Made by a program: the position numbers and the translations under genes. Of a stretch of 64,000 bases of DNA, positions 43,903-51,902 are shown piece after piece (the stretch's first letter is position 1; every line of letters begins with the position of its first letter). The DNA comes from Streptomyces sp. TBY4. Its GTDB lineage: Bacteria; Actinomycetota; Actinomycetes; Streptomycetales; Streptomycetaceae. The notes beneath the pieces were generated by a model that made no database searches, was not told the DNA's origin, and was given only the letters and a program-made list of their open reading frames with translations. The stretch covers positions 682,001 to 746,000 of the forward strand of contig NZ_JANAVF010000002.1 in assembly GCF_024213195.1 (NCBI RefSeq), written 5' to 3'.

Positions 43903-44861
43903 CGCCCCCCGCCGGGACCGGCCCCGCCGTGTTCCCCGGAGGCGGCCTGGCCCGCCGGGCCACCGCCGACCCGCTCTTCCGCCTGGTCGCCTATGCCCTG
44001 GAGGCCGCGCACGGGCGGCCGCCGGCCGCCGTCTGGAGCGCCCCGTACGCCTTCCACCTGGGCTCCCCGGGGCTCGTCGCGGCGGCCGGCTGGCCGGTGG
44101 CGGCCGCCGCTGCGCCGCGGACCGACGGGCTGGTGCGGCTCAGCTCCCTGGCCCACCCGGCGGACGGCTGCGACCTCCCGCTGACCCTGTCCGGGCCGCC
44201 GCCCGCCACTCCGGCGTGGGCCGCCCGCCCGTACGCACTGCTGCGCGCGCTGGCCCGGGCCGGCTACGGCCGGGGCGGCACCGACCTGCACGTGCAGGGC
44301 TCCCTCACCCCGGCGGCCGGGCTGGCCACGGAGGAGGCCGCCGACTGTGCGGTGGCGCTCGCGGTGGCCGACGTCCACACCCCGGCGGGCGAGGATCCGG
44401 ACCGGTCGCGGCTGGCCCGGCTGATGGCGCAGGCCCTGCCGGAAGGCGACGACGCCCTGCGCCGGGGCGCCCTCTTCGCCCGCCCGGGCAGGGCCCTGCT
44501 GCTCGGGCACGGCCCGGCCCGGCCCGAGCCGGAGCCCCGGCGGCACCGGCACCGGTACGTGGTCTTCGACCCCGCCGGGTCGGGCTCCCGCCTGGTGCTG
44601 CTGGCCCTGCGGCCGGGCCCCGACGGCACGCAGGACCGTACGGCCGACCTGGCCCGGGCCGTCGGGTGCGCGCGCCGGGCCGGCGCCCTGAGCGCCTGGC
44701 AGCCCGGACCGCGGCCGGGGCGGAGCGTACTGGTCCTGCTCCCCGAGGCCCGCCTCACGGCGGTCCGCGCCGCCGTCGCGGAGGACTTCCGCCACCGGGA
44801 GCAGCCCGTCCCCCGCTTCCTGAACATCACCGTGGCCGCCGCAGCCCGCCGCGAGACATGA
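43899..44861 (+). CDS. Galactokinase/GHMP-kinase-like protein, degenerate
   Basis: The product is 320 residues. The segment GTDLHVQGSLTPAAGLATEEAADCAVALAVAD (about 127-158) aligns by eye with the GHMP-kinase phosphate-binding region of galactokinases, but the usual GLSSSAA reads GLATEEA. The N-terminal galactokinase signature (GRVNLIGEHTDY) is not recognisable. Cys/His content is low and there is no membrane segment. The ATG overlaps the upstream stop (ATGA). It may be a sugar-binding or regulatory pseudo-kinase, or act on the sugar used by the glycosyltransferase. It is the last gene before the terminator. Confidence 0.6.
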   Translation: MTPPAGTGPAVFPGGGLARRATADPLFRLVAYALEAAHGRPPAAVWSAPYAFHLGSPGLVAAAGWPVAAAAAPRTDGLVRLSSLAHPADGCDLPLTLSGPPPATPAWAARPYALLRALARAGYGRGGTDLHVQGSLTPAAGLATEEAADCAVALAVADVHTPAGEDPDRSRLARLMAQALPEGDDALRRGALFARPGRALLLGHGPARPEPEPRRHRHRYVVFDPAGSGSRLVLLALRPGPDGTQDRTADLARAVGCARRAGALSAWQPGPRPGRSVLVLLPEARLTAVRAAVAEDFRHREQPVPRFLNITVAAAARRET

Positions 44862-44877
44862 CTCCGGCCCCCGCCCA

Positions 44878-44911
44878 GGGGCCCGACACCAGGGCCCTGC
44901 TGTCGGGGCCC
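44878..44911 (+). terminator. Terminator hairpin of the PKS operon
   Basis: GGGGCCCGACA (44878-44888) pairs with TGTCGGGGCCC (44901-44911) with one bulged G. The loop contains the palindrome CAGGGCCCTG. It begins 17 bp after the last stop of the operon. Confidence 0.7.
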
Positions 44912-44943
44912 TGACCTCGAACATCGCACCTGGCCCCACATCC

Positions 44944-44964
44944 ACTCATCACTCATCACTCGTC
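44944..44964 (+). repeat. Three 7-bp direct repeats upstream of phosphoesterase gene
   Basis: ACTCATC, ACTCATC and ACTCGTC run in tandem just before the GAGGAGG-type ribosome-binding site of the gene at 44982. Confidence 0.7.
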
Positions 44965-44981
44965 ACGAGGAGGAACCACCC

Positions 44982-46256
44982 ATGCCCCTCCGTCCCCCGA
45001 CAACGTCCCGCGCGAGACAACGGGTCCACCGGTCCGCCCTGTTCGCAGGCGTCGGCGCGATCGGCGCCCTCGGCCTGCTGGGCGCCTTCACCATCGCCAA
45101 CTCCCAGGCGGCGGAAACCGGTTCCGCCGCGCTCTCGGCCGCGGCCGCACTGCCCGCGTACGACCACGTGGTCGTCGTCGTGTACGAGAACAAGCAGTAC
45201 GGCGAGATCATGGGCAGCGCCAACGCCCCCTACATCAACCAGCTCGCCAGTGGCGGCGCGAGCCTCACCGGCATGAAGGCCCTGACCCACCCCAGCCAGC
45301 CGAACTACTTCAACCTCTTCTCCGGCTCCACCCAGGGCATCACCGGAGACGGCTGCTACACCCCGCAGTCGATGACCGCGCCCAACCTCGGCCAGGAGCT
45401 GATCGCGGCCGGCAAGACCTTCGCCACGTACAACGAGGACCTGCCGAGCGAGGGTTCCACGGCCTGCACCAACGGCCAGTACGCCCAGAAGCACAACCCG
45501 TGGTTCGCCTTCAAGAACGTGCCCCTCAACACCGGCAAGACCTGGGCCCAGTTCCCGCAGAACAACTTCGCGGCCCTGCCGAACCTGTCGTTCATCGTCC
45601 CCAACCAGTGCAACGACATGCACTCCTGCCCGGTCAACACGGGCGACACCTGGACGAAGAACAACATCGACGCCTACGCCCAGTGGGCGAAGGCCAACAA
45701 CAGCCTCCTGGTGCTGACCTGGGACGAGGACAACTTCCTCGGCTCCAACCAGATCGCCACCGTGTTCTACGGGGCGAACGTCAAGACGGGCACTTACTCC
45801 ACGGCCTTCAACCACTACAACCTGCTGCGCACCTTCGAGGACCTGTTCGGCACGGCGACGCACGCCGGGAACGCCGCCAACGTCCCTCCGATGAGCGAGG
45901 TGTTCACCTCCACGACCCCGACGCCCACTCCGACCTCGACGTCCACACCGACGCCGACACCCACTCCGACCCCGACACCCACCCCGACTTCCGCCGAGCT
46001 GAAGCTGACCAACCCCGGCGCCCAGAGCTGCAAGTTCAACCAGAACTGCACCATCCAGCTCACCGCCACCGGCGGCAAACCCCCCGTCCGCTACACCGCC
46101 ACCGGCCTCCCCTGGGGCCTGACCCTCGACACCAACACCGGCCGCATCACCGGCAAACCCTGGGCCATCGGCACCATCCAGATCACCGCCACCGCCACCG
46201 ACACCACCGGAGCCACCGCCACCACCACCTTCCCCCTCACCCTCACCTGGTTCTAG
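44982..46256 (+). CDS. Secreted phosphoesterase (acid phosphatase-like) with Thr-Pro linker and Ig-like domain
   Basis: The product is 424 residues. A signal peptide covers about 1-45 (HRSALFAGVGAIGALGLLGAF). The catalytic domain (about 55-305) is of the phosphoesterase family that includes acid phosphatases and phospholipase C: YDHVVVVVYENKQYGEI with the metal-binding Glu-Asn, HPSQPNYFNLFSG, and LTWDEDN. A Thr-Pro/Thr-Ser linker of about 27 residues and an 85-residue Ig-like domain follow. The Ig-like domain is nearly identical to the one in the 23026-24354 protein. It is exported and probably cleaves phosphomonoesters at the cell surface; the added domain may bind the wall or a carbohydrate. 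Confidence 0.88.
   Translation: MPLRPPTTSRARQRVHRSALFAGVGAIGALGLLGAFTIANSQAAETGSAALSAAAALPAYDHVVVVVYENKQYGEIMGSANAPYINQLASGGASLTGMKALTHPSQPNYFNLFSGSTQGITGDGCYTPQSMTAPNLGQELIAAGKTFATYNEDLPSEGSTACTNGQYAQKHNPWFAFKNVPLNTGKTWAQFPQNNFAALPNLSFIVPNQCNDMHSCPVNTGDTWTKNNIDAYAQWAKANNSLLVLTWDEDNFLGSNQIATVFYGANVKTGTYSTAFNHYNLLRTFEDLFGTATHAGNAANVPPMSEVFTSTTPTPTPTSTSTPTPTPTPTPTPTPTSAELKLTNPGAQSCKFNQNCTIQLTATGGKPPVRYTATGLPWGLTLDTNTGRITGKPWAIGTIQITATATDTTGATATTTFPLTLTWF
45907..45986 (+). repeat. Thr-Pro/Thr-Ser linker tract
   Basis: Repeated Thr-Pro codons with a few Thr-Ser pairs join the phosphoesterase and Ig-like domains. It is shorter and more mixed than the tract at 23296. Confidence 0.85.
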
Positions 46257-46267
46257 AAGGAGGCTGC
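45987..46267 (+). repeat. 281-bp duplicated C-terminal cassette, copy 2
   Basis: This partner of 23015-23295 carries the Ig-like domain, the TAG stop and AAGGAGG (46257-46263). Here that motif is the functional ribosome-binding site of the next gene. Confidence 0.9.
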
Positions 46268-46268
46268 C

Positions 46269-47540
46269 GTGTACCTCTCGACCAGCCGTGCGGCGGACAT
46301 CGCCGCGGACCCTCCGGCTCCGAAGGGCCCCCGGCGGGGCCCCCTGCGGGCCGTCCCCGGCACGGTGCTCGCCCTCGGCATGGTCAGCCTGGTCACGGAC
46401 GTCTCCGCGGAGATGGTCACCGCCGTCCTGCCGCTGTACCTGGTGGCCGGACTCGGGATGTCCCCGCTCGCCTTCGGCGCCCTGGACGGGCTCAACCAGG
46501 GCGCCACCGCGCTGCTGCGCCTCATCGGCGGACGGGTCTCGGACCGCACGCAGCGCCGCAAGCTCGTCGCCGGCACCGGCTACGCGATCTCCGCCGCCTG
46601 CAAGGCGGCCCTGCTCGCGGTCACCACGCCCTGGTCGGTGGCGGCGGTGCTCGCCGCCGACCGGACCGGCAAGGGCCTGCGCACCGCTCCGCGCGATGCG
46701 CTGATCTCGCTGTCCTGCCCGCCGGGGGAGCAGGGCCGCGCCTTCGGCGTGCACCGCGCGCTGGACACCGCCGGGGCCCTGCTGGGGCCGCTGGCCGCGT
46801 TCGGCGTGCTGTGGGTGGCGGTGGACGGGTACGCGGCCGTCTTCACCGTGAGCTGCTGCTTCGCGGTGCTCGGAGTCCTGGTACTTGCCCTGTTCGTACG
46901 GGAGAGCCCCGCTCCGGCGCCGGCGGCCGAGGCGCCTGCGGTACGGGCTCTCCTGCGGATCCCGGGCCTGCGGCGGCTCTGCCTGACGGCCGCCGTGCTC
47001 GGCGTGTTCACCGTCGGGGACGCCTTCCTCTACCTGCTGCTCCAGCGGCGCATGGAGCTGCCGGCCGCCTGGTTCCCGCTGCTCGCGGTCGGCACCGCGG
47101 GCGTGTTCCTGCTGGCGGCGGTGCCGATGGGCCGGCTCGCCGACCGGCTGGGCCGACGCCGGGTCTTCCTCGGCGGCCACCTGCTGCTGTGCGGCGCCTG
47201 CCTGCTGCTCCTGGCCCCGGTGCCGCCGGGGCCCGTGCTCCTGTGCGGGGTCCTCGGTCTGCTCGGCCTGTTCTACGCGGCCACCGACGGGGTGCTGATG
47301 GCCGCCGCCGGGCCGCTGCTGCCCGCCGGCCTGCGCACCACCGGGCTGGCGGTGCTCCAGACGGCGCAGGCGCTGGCGCGGTTCGCGGGCTCCCTGCTCT
47401 TCGGCGCGGCCTGGACCCTGTGGGGCCCGGGCGCGGCGCTGGCCGCGGCGGCGGGCGGACTGCTCCTGGCCCTGACCGCCGCGGCCGCCCTCGCGGGCCG
47501 CGGCACCGCCGAGGAGGACGGCAGCCCCTCCGCGGGGTGA
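46269..47540 (+). CDS. MFS transporter
   Basis: The product is 423 residues with about 11-12 hydrophobic segments. The segment GGRVSDRTQRRKLVAG is a motif-A-like loop, and ADRTGKGLRTAPRDALIS follows in the first half; this pattern occurs in MFS proteins that include multidrug and Fsr-type permeases. The GTG start at 46269 has an ideal AAGGAGG 5 bases upstream, 13 bp after the phosphoesterase stop. The two genes are therefore probably co-expressed. Substrate unknown. Confidence 0.82.
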   Translation: MYLSTSRAADIAADPPAPKGPRRGPLRAVPGTVLALGMVSLVTDVSAEMVTAVLPLYLVAGLGMSPLAFGALDGLNQGATALLRLIGGRVSDRTQRRKLVAGTGYAISAACKAALLAVTTPWSVAAVLAADRTGKGLRTAPRDALISLSCPPGEQGRAFGVHRALDTAGALLGPLAAFGVLWVAVDGYAAVFTVSCCFAVLGVLVLALFVRESPAPAPAAEAPAVRALLRIPGLRRLCLTAAVLGVFTVGDAFLYLLLQRRMELPAAWFPLLAVGTAGVFLLAAVPMGRLADRLGRRRVFLGGHLLLCGACLLLLAPVPPGPVLLCGVLGLLGLFYAATDGVLMAAAGPLLPAGLRTTGLAVLQTAQALARFAGSLLFGAAWTLWGPGAALAAAAGGLLLALTAAAALAGRGTAEEDGSPSAG

Positions 47541-47562
47541 GGCCGTACCGCGGCCGTCCCCG

Positions 47563-48888
47563 TCAGACCGGCGTTCCGCTCGGCTGCGGGTCAGGCAGCG
47601 TCTGGGCCTCCTCCTGCTCCCGCTCCTTCTCCGACCGGCGCCGCAGGGCGTCCTCGTCCGTGTCCGCGTCGTAGGAGATCAGCTTCGGCAGCAGGGCGGC
47701 CAGCAGCGCCACCGAGGCCACGCAGGCGAGCCCGCCGCTCCAGAACGCCGAACGGGTACCGGTCCAGCCGGCCATCGTGCCCGCGCGGACCTGGCCGAGC
47801 TGCGGGCCGACGGAGTACGAGAGCACCTCGATGCCCGCGAGGCGGCCCCGCAGCTCCTCGGGGATGGTCTGGTTCCAGATCGTGGCGCGCCCCAGCCCGC
47901 TCAGCATGTCGCCCGCGCCGGCCACGGCGAGGCACACCAGCACCAGCCAGATGTTCCCCGACCAGCCCGCGGCCGCGATGGCCAGTCCCCACACCCCCGC
48001 CCCGCAGACCACGAGCAGCCCGTGCCGGCGTACCCGCGAGGCCCAGCCGCTGGTCATCCCCAGCGCCAGGGAGCCCACCGCGCCCGCCGCGTACATCAGA
48101 CCCAGTGCCCACACCGCGTCGAGCTCGTCCGCGAGGAAGGGGAAGATGGCGTTCGGGAAGGCGAAGAGCATCGCCGCCATGTCCACCGCGTAGGTGCCGA
48201 GCAGCACGGGCCGGCTCCACGCGTACCGGGCCCCCTCGGCGATCCCCCGCAGCGAGGGCCGCTCGGCGTCCCGGGCGGGCGGGGCCGGACGCAGCCGCAG
48301 GCACAGCAGCACCGATACGAGGAACCCCGCGACGGTGATCGTGTACGCGGGGACGTACCCGGCGTACGCGACGACCAGACCGGCCACCGCAGGGCCCGCG
48401 ATGGCCCCGAACTGGTAGCGCAGCCCGTTCAGCGCGGCGGCGGCGGTCAGCTGGTCGTGCGGCACGATCCGCGCCATCAGCGAGTCCATGGCCGGCCGCT
48501 GCAGGCCGGTCAGTGCCGAGACGCACGCCGCGACCACGTACAGCGGCCACAGCATCGGGTTCGGCAGGGCCGCGTTCACCACGAGGACCAGCGCGAGCAC
48601 CCCGAGCCCGGCCTCGGTGAGCAGGATCATCCGCCGCCGGTCCACGGCGTCGGCGAGGGCGCCGCCGTAGAGCCCGAAGACCACCAGCGGGAGCAGCTCC
48701 ACCGCGCCCATCGCACCGACCGCGAGCGGCGAGTCCGTCAGGTGCTTGATCTGCAGGGGCAGCGCGATCATCGCCATGAAGGAGCCGAAGAAGGTGACCG
48801 TGCCCTGGTAGAAGAGCAGCCGGAAGTCGGCGCTGGACCGCAAGGGGGACAGGTCGGGCAAAACGGAGGCGAAACGGGATCTGCTCAC
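47563..48888 (-). CDS. MFS transporter (enterobactin exporter/multidrug-like)
   Basis: The product is about 441 residues with about 12 hydrophobic segments. GTVTFFGSFMAMIALPLQIKHLT, YGGALADAVDRRRMILLTEAG and LSGLGRATIWNQTIPEELRGRLAGIE are characteristic of the EntS-like MFS group that exports siderophores or drugs. I chose the GTG at 48888 (VSRSRFASVLPDLSPL), which gives a normal N-terminus. A TTG at 48957 would add 23 atypical residues. It is convergent with the preceding MFS gene (22-bp gap) and divergent from the S9 peptidase gene. Confidence 0.82.
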   Translation of the reverse strand: MSRSRFASVLPDLSPLRSSADFRLLFYQGTVTFFGSFMAMIALPLQIKHLTDSPLAVGAMGAVELLPLVVFGLYGGALADAVDRRRMILLTEAGLGVLALVLVVNAALPNPMLWPLYVVAACVSALTGLQRPAMDSLMARIVPHDQLTAAAALNGLRYQFGAIAGPAVAGLVVAYAGYVPAYTITVAGFLVSVLLCLRLRPAPPARDAERPSLRGIAEGARYAWSRPVLLGTYAVDMAAMLFAFPNAIFPFLADELDAVWALGLMYAAGAVGSLALGMTSGWASRVRRHGLLVVCGAGVWGLAIAAAGWSGNIWLVLVCLAVAGAGDMLSGLGRATIWNQTIPEELRGRLAGIEVLSYSVGPQLGQVRAGTMAGWTGTRSAFWSGGLACVASVALLAALLPKLISYDADTDEDALRRRSEKEREQEEAQTLPDPQPSGTPV

Positions 48889-48964
48889 GAGGGGCCATCG
48901 TGAGCGCTCGGCCGCCCCCGGGCAACCGATTTTCGGTCGGGACGGGGTCGGGCACAATCGGCGG

Positions 48965-51007
48965 ATGAGCGAAGAAGACCCCTACCTCTGGCTGGAAGAA
49001 GTCACCGGCGAGGCCGCCCTCACCTGGGTGCGCGAGCGCAACGGGGAAACGGTGTCCGAGCTGGCCTCGGATCCCGGGTTCAAGGTGCTGGAGTCGGGGA
49101 TCCGCGAGGTCCTCGACGACGACGGCAGGATCCCGTACACGCGCCGGCGCGGACGCCACCTCTACAACTTCTGGCAGGACGCCGACCACGTGCGCGGCCT
49201 GTGGCGGCGCACCACGCTGGAGGAGTACCGCAAGGACCGGCCCGACTGGGAGCCGGTCCTCGACCTGGACGCGCTCGCCGAGGCCGAAGGGGAGAAGTGG
49301 GCCTGGGCGGGCAGCGCCGTCCTGGCCCCCGATCACCGCCATGCCCTGGTCATGCTGTCGAGGGACGGCGCGGACGCCTGTGTGGTGCGCGAGTTCGACC
49401 TCGTGGAGCGGGAGTTCGTCGCGGGCGGCTTCGAGGTCGCCGAGGCCAAGACCCGGATCGGCTGGATCGACCGGGACCTGGTCTGGATCGGCACTGACTT
49501 CGGCCCCGGTTCGATGTCCCCGTCCGGCTACCCCCTCCAGGTGCGCCGGTGGCGGCGCGGCACCCCCCTCGCGGAGGCCGAACTCGTCTACGAGGGCCGG
49601 CCCACGGACCTGTCCGCCTCCGGCTGGCACGACGACACGCCCGGCTTCGAACGGGACTTCGTCCACCGGCAGATCGACTTCTGGCAGGGGGAACTGCTCC
49701 TCCTCCCCGGGGACGGAAGGGTGGATCCGGCGGCCGGACCCGAGAAGATCGACGTCCCCGACGATGCCAGTGCCTCCGTCCACCGCGAGTGGCTGCTCGT
49801 CTCGCCGAAGTCGCCGTGGCTGGGCCACGCCGCGGGCAGCCTGCTCGCCTTCGACTTCGAGGCCTTCCGGGCGGGGGGCCGGGAGGCGGCGGTGCTCTTC
49901 GCCCCGGACGAGCACACAGCCCTCGCGGGCTGGAGCTGGACCCGCCACCACCTGATCCTCACCACCAGCGCCGACGTCTCCTCACGGCTGGAGATCCTGA
50001 CCCCCGGGCCGGGCCCCGACGGCTGGACCCGCACTCCGCTCGCGGGCGTACCGCCCCTGTCCACGGCCTCCGTGGTCGGCACCGACCCGGACGTGAGCGA
50101 CGAGTTCTTCCTGAACGTCTCGGGCCACCTCCAGCCGTCCACCCTCTACCGGGGTACGGCCCCGGCCGGCGCGGACGAGACCGTCAAGCAGGGCCCGGCG
50201 CTCTTCGACACCGCCGGCCTCGCGGTCCGCCAGCACTTCGCGCGCTCCGCGGACGGCACGCGGGTCCCGTACTTCCTCGTCGGACCCGAGGACCGCACCG
50301 GCCCCGGACCCACCCTGCTCTACGGCTACGGCGGCTTCGAGGTCTCCATGGTCCCGGGCTACAGCGCCGTCACCGGCCGCGCCTGGCTCGCGCGAGGCGG
50401 TACGTACGTGGTCGCGGGCATCCGCGGCGGGCACGAGTACGGGCCCCGGTGGCACAAGGCCGCGCTCGGCGCGAACCGGGTCCGGGCCTACGAGGACTTC
50501 GCCGCCGTGGCCCGGGACCTCATCGCCCGGGACGTCACCACCCCCGCCCAGCTCGGCATCGAGGGCGGCAGCAACGGGGGACTGCTCATGGGCGCGATGC
50601 TCACCCGCGACCCCGAACTGTTCGGCGCGGTCGTCGCCCACGTGCCGCTGCTGGACATGCTCCGATTCCACAAGCTGCTCGCCGGAGCCAGCTGGATCGC
50701 CGAGTACGGGGACCCCGACGACCCGGCCGACCGGCCCCACCTGGAGCGGATCTCCCCGTACCACCAGGTCCGGACCGACGGGCCCGCGTACCCGCCGCTG
50801 CTCCTGCTGACCTCGACCCGCGACGACCGCGTCCACCCCGGGCACGCCCGCAAGATGGCCGCCCGGCTGCGGGAATCGGGGCACCCCGTGCTCTTCCACG
50901 AGCACCTCGGCGGCGGCCACGCGGGCGCCACCGACCACGGCCAGACCGCCTTCAACGAGGCGCTGGTCCACACCTTCCTGTGGGAGCGGCTGACCCCGCA
51001 GAAGTGA
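48965..51007 (+). CDS. Prolyl oligopeptidase family (S9) serine peptidase
   Basis: The product is 680 residues, normal for S9A enzymes. The N-terminus DPYLWLEEVTGEAAL and a beta-propeller precede an alpha/beta-hydrolase domain. The catalytic triad is visible as Ser536 (GGSNGGLL), Asp in TRDDRVHPGHA and His in GGGHAG. There is no signal peptide, so it acts in the cytoplasm on short proline-containing peptides. It is followed at once by a strong terminator. Confidence 0.93.
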   Translation: MSEEDPYLWLEEVTGEAALTWVRERNGETVSELASDPGFKVLESGIREVLDDDGRIPYTRRRGRHLYNFWQDADHVRGLWRRTTLEEYRKDRPDWEPVLDLDALAEAEGEKWAWAGSAVLAPDHRHALVMLSRDGADACVVREFDLVEREFVAGGFEVAEAKTRIGWIDRDLVWIGTDFGPGSMSPSGYPLQVRRWRRGTPLAEAELVYEGRPTDLSASGWHDDTPGFERDFVHRQIDFWQGELLLLPGDGRVDPAAGPEKIDVPDDASASVHREWLLVSPKSPWLGHAAGSLLAFDFEAFRAGGREAAVLFAPDEHTALAGWSWTRHHLILTTSADVSSRLEILTPGPGPDGWTRTPLAGVPPLSTASVVGTDPDVSDEFFLNVSGHLQPSTLYRGTAPAGADETVKQGPALFDTAGLAVRQHFARSADGTRVPYFLVGPEDRTGPGPTLLYGYGGFEVSMVPGYSAVTGRAWLARGGTYVVAGIRGGHEYGPRWHKAALGANRVRAYEDFAAVARDLIARDVTTPAQLGIEGGSNGGLLMGAMLTRDPELFGAVVAHVPLLDMLRFHKLLAGASWIAEYGDPDDPADRPHLERISPYHQVRTDGPAYPPLLLLTSTRDDRVHPGHARKMAARLRESGHPVLFHEHLGGGHAGATDHGQTAFNEALVHTFLWERLTPQK

Positions 51008-51012
51008 AGTGC

Positions 51013-51043
51013 GGCGCAGCACCGCGGGTCGCGGTGCTGCGCC
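51013..51043. terminator. Bidirectional terminator hairpin
   Basis: Perfect 14-bp stem GGCGCAGCACCGCG (51013-51026) and CGCGGTGCTGCGCC (51030-51043) with a GGT loop, followed by CTTT. It sits between the convergent S9 and TetR genes. Confidence 0.88.
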
Positions 51044-51077
51044 CTTTCCGGCCGTGAGCCCGGCCCGCCGCCACCGA

Positions 51078-51773
51078 TCAGCCTCCGTGCAGCGCCCGGA
51101 CCCTGGTCTCGATGGCGGTGATCAGTGCCTCGACCCTGGCCTCGAAGATCTGCTCGTCCGTGACCTCGGCCAGGTGGCCGCCGAGCCGGGTGATGTTCGG
51201 GAAGCCCGCGGGGTCGACCAGGCGGTACTCGCGGCTCCAGGAGGACTCGTCGGCCGCCCGGACCTCCGGGTCGAACAGCAGGTAGGCGGCACGCTGGCCC
51301 ACGTAGGCCAGGAGGGAGTCGCCGACCATCCGGTAGTGGACGGCCGCCTCGGCCCCCTCGAGGCCCGCCTCCGTCACCGCGCCGAGGATCAGCTCCACGA
51401 CCCGGAACTCGTTGGGCCTGCGGGTGGTCCGGCTGGCCATGACCGAGCCCACCACCGGGTACCTGAGCGCGACTTCGAGGGAACCGTCGGCGAGCGCCCG
51501 CAGCCGGTCCTTCCAGTCGAGCCCCGCGGGGATGCGGTCGAGCACCTCGCCGAGCGTGCGGTCGGCGACCGACAGCAGCAGCTCGTCCTTGTCGCGGAAG
51601 TGCCGGTAGATCGCGGTCGGGTCGGCACCGAGCTCCTCGCCGAGGCGCCGCACGGTGAAGGCGTCCTCGCTGCCGCGAGCCGCGATGCGCAGGCTCGCTT
51701 CGATGATCGCGTCGGGTGTGAGCTGGCTGCCCGCGCGCTTGGACCGGGCGGGTGTGTCGGATGACTTCGGCAT
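51078..51773 (-). CDS. TetR-family repressor
   Basis: The product is 231 residues. The N-terminal HTH (about 17-62: TPDAIIEASLRIAARGSEDAFTV, GADPTAIYRHFRDKDELL) is typical of TetR. A helical ligand domain follows. It is divergent from the amidohydrolase-ABC operon, with a long inverted repeat in the 129-bp gap, so it probably represses that operon and itself. The inducer is likely an imported substrate or a product of the amidohydrolase. Confidence 0.92.
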   Translation of the reverse strand: MPKSSDTPARSKRAGSQLTPDAIIEASLRIAARGSEDAFTVRRLGEELGADPTAIYRHFRDKDELLLSVADRTLGEVLDRIPAGLDWKDRLRALADGSLEVALRYPVVGSVMASRTTRRPNEFRVVELILGAVTEAGLEGAEAAVHYRMVGDSLLAYVGQRAAYLLFDPEVRAADESSWSREYRLVDPAGFPNITRLGGHLAEVTDEQIFEARVEALITAIETRVRALHGG

Positions 51774-51805
51774 GGTGGAGCCAGTGTAACGATGTGGATC
51801 AGAGC

Positions 51806-51838
51806 GAGCGCAACACCGTTGACAACATTGTTGCGCTC
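51806..51838. promoter_or_regulatory. Candidate TetR operator
   Basis: GAGCGCAACA (51806-51815) and TGTTGCGCTC (51829-51838) form perfect 10-bp arms around 13 bp. An inner palindrome GTTG-A-CAAC (51818-51826) overlaps a TTGACA hexamer (51819-51824). It lies 33 bp from the TetR start and 65 bp from the amidohydrolase start. Confidence 0.75.
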
Positions 51839-51847
51839 CCGTTCACT
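51819..51847 (+). promoter_or_regulatory. Candidate promoter of amidohydrolase-ABC operon
   Basis: TTGACA (51819-51824), a 17-bp spacer and TTCACT (51842-51847). The -35 is good and the -10 weak. It lies inside the inverted repeat, consistent with repression by occlusion. Confidence 0.4.
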
Positions 51848-51902
51848 CCTCCTCAACGAACCAGCCGTGCGGGCCCCGCCCGCCGAGCCGAAGGATGCGT
51901 CG

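Noticed and set aside
48889..48957. TTG start at 48957 for the MFS gene
   Set aside because: It adds 23 Pro/Arg-rich residues not typical of the family and nearly abuts the divergent S9 start.
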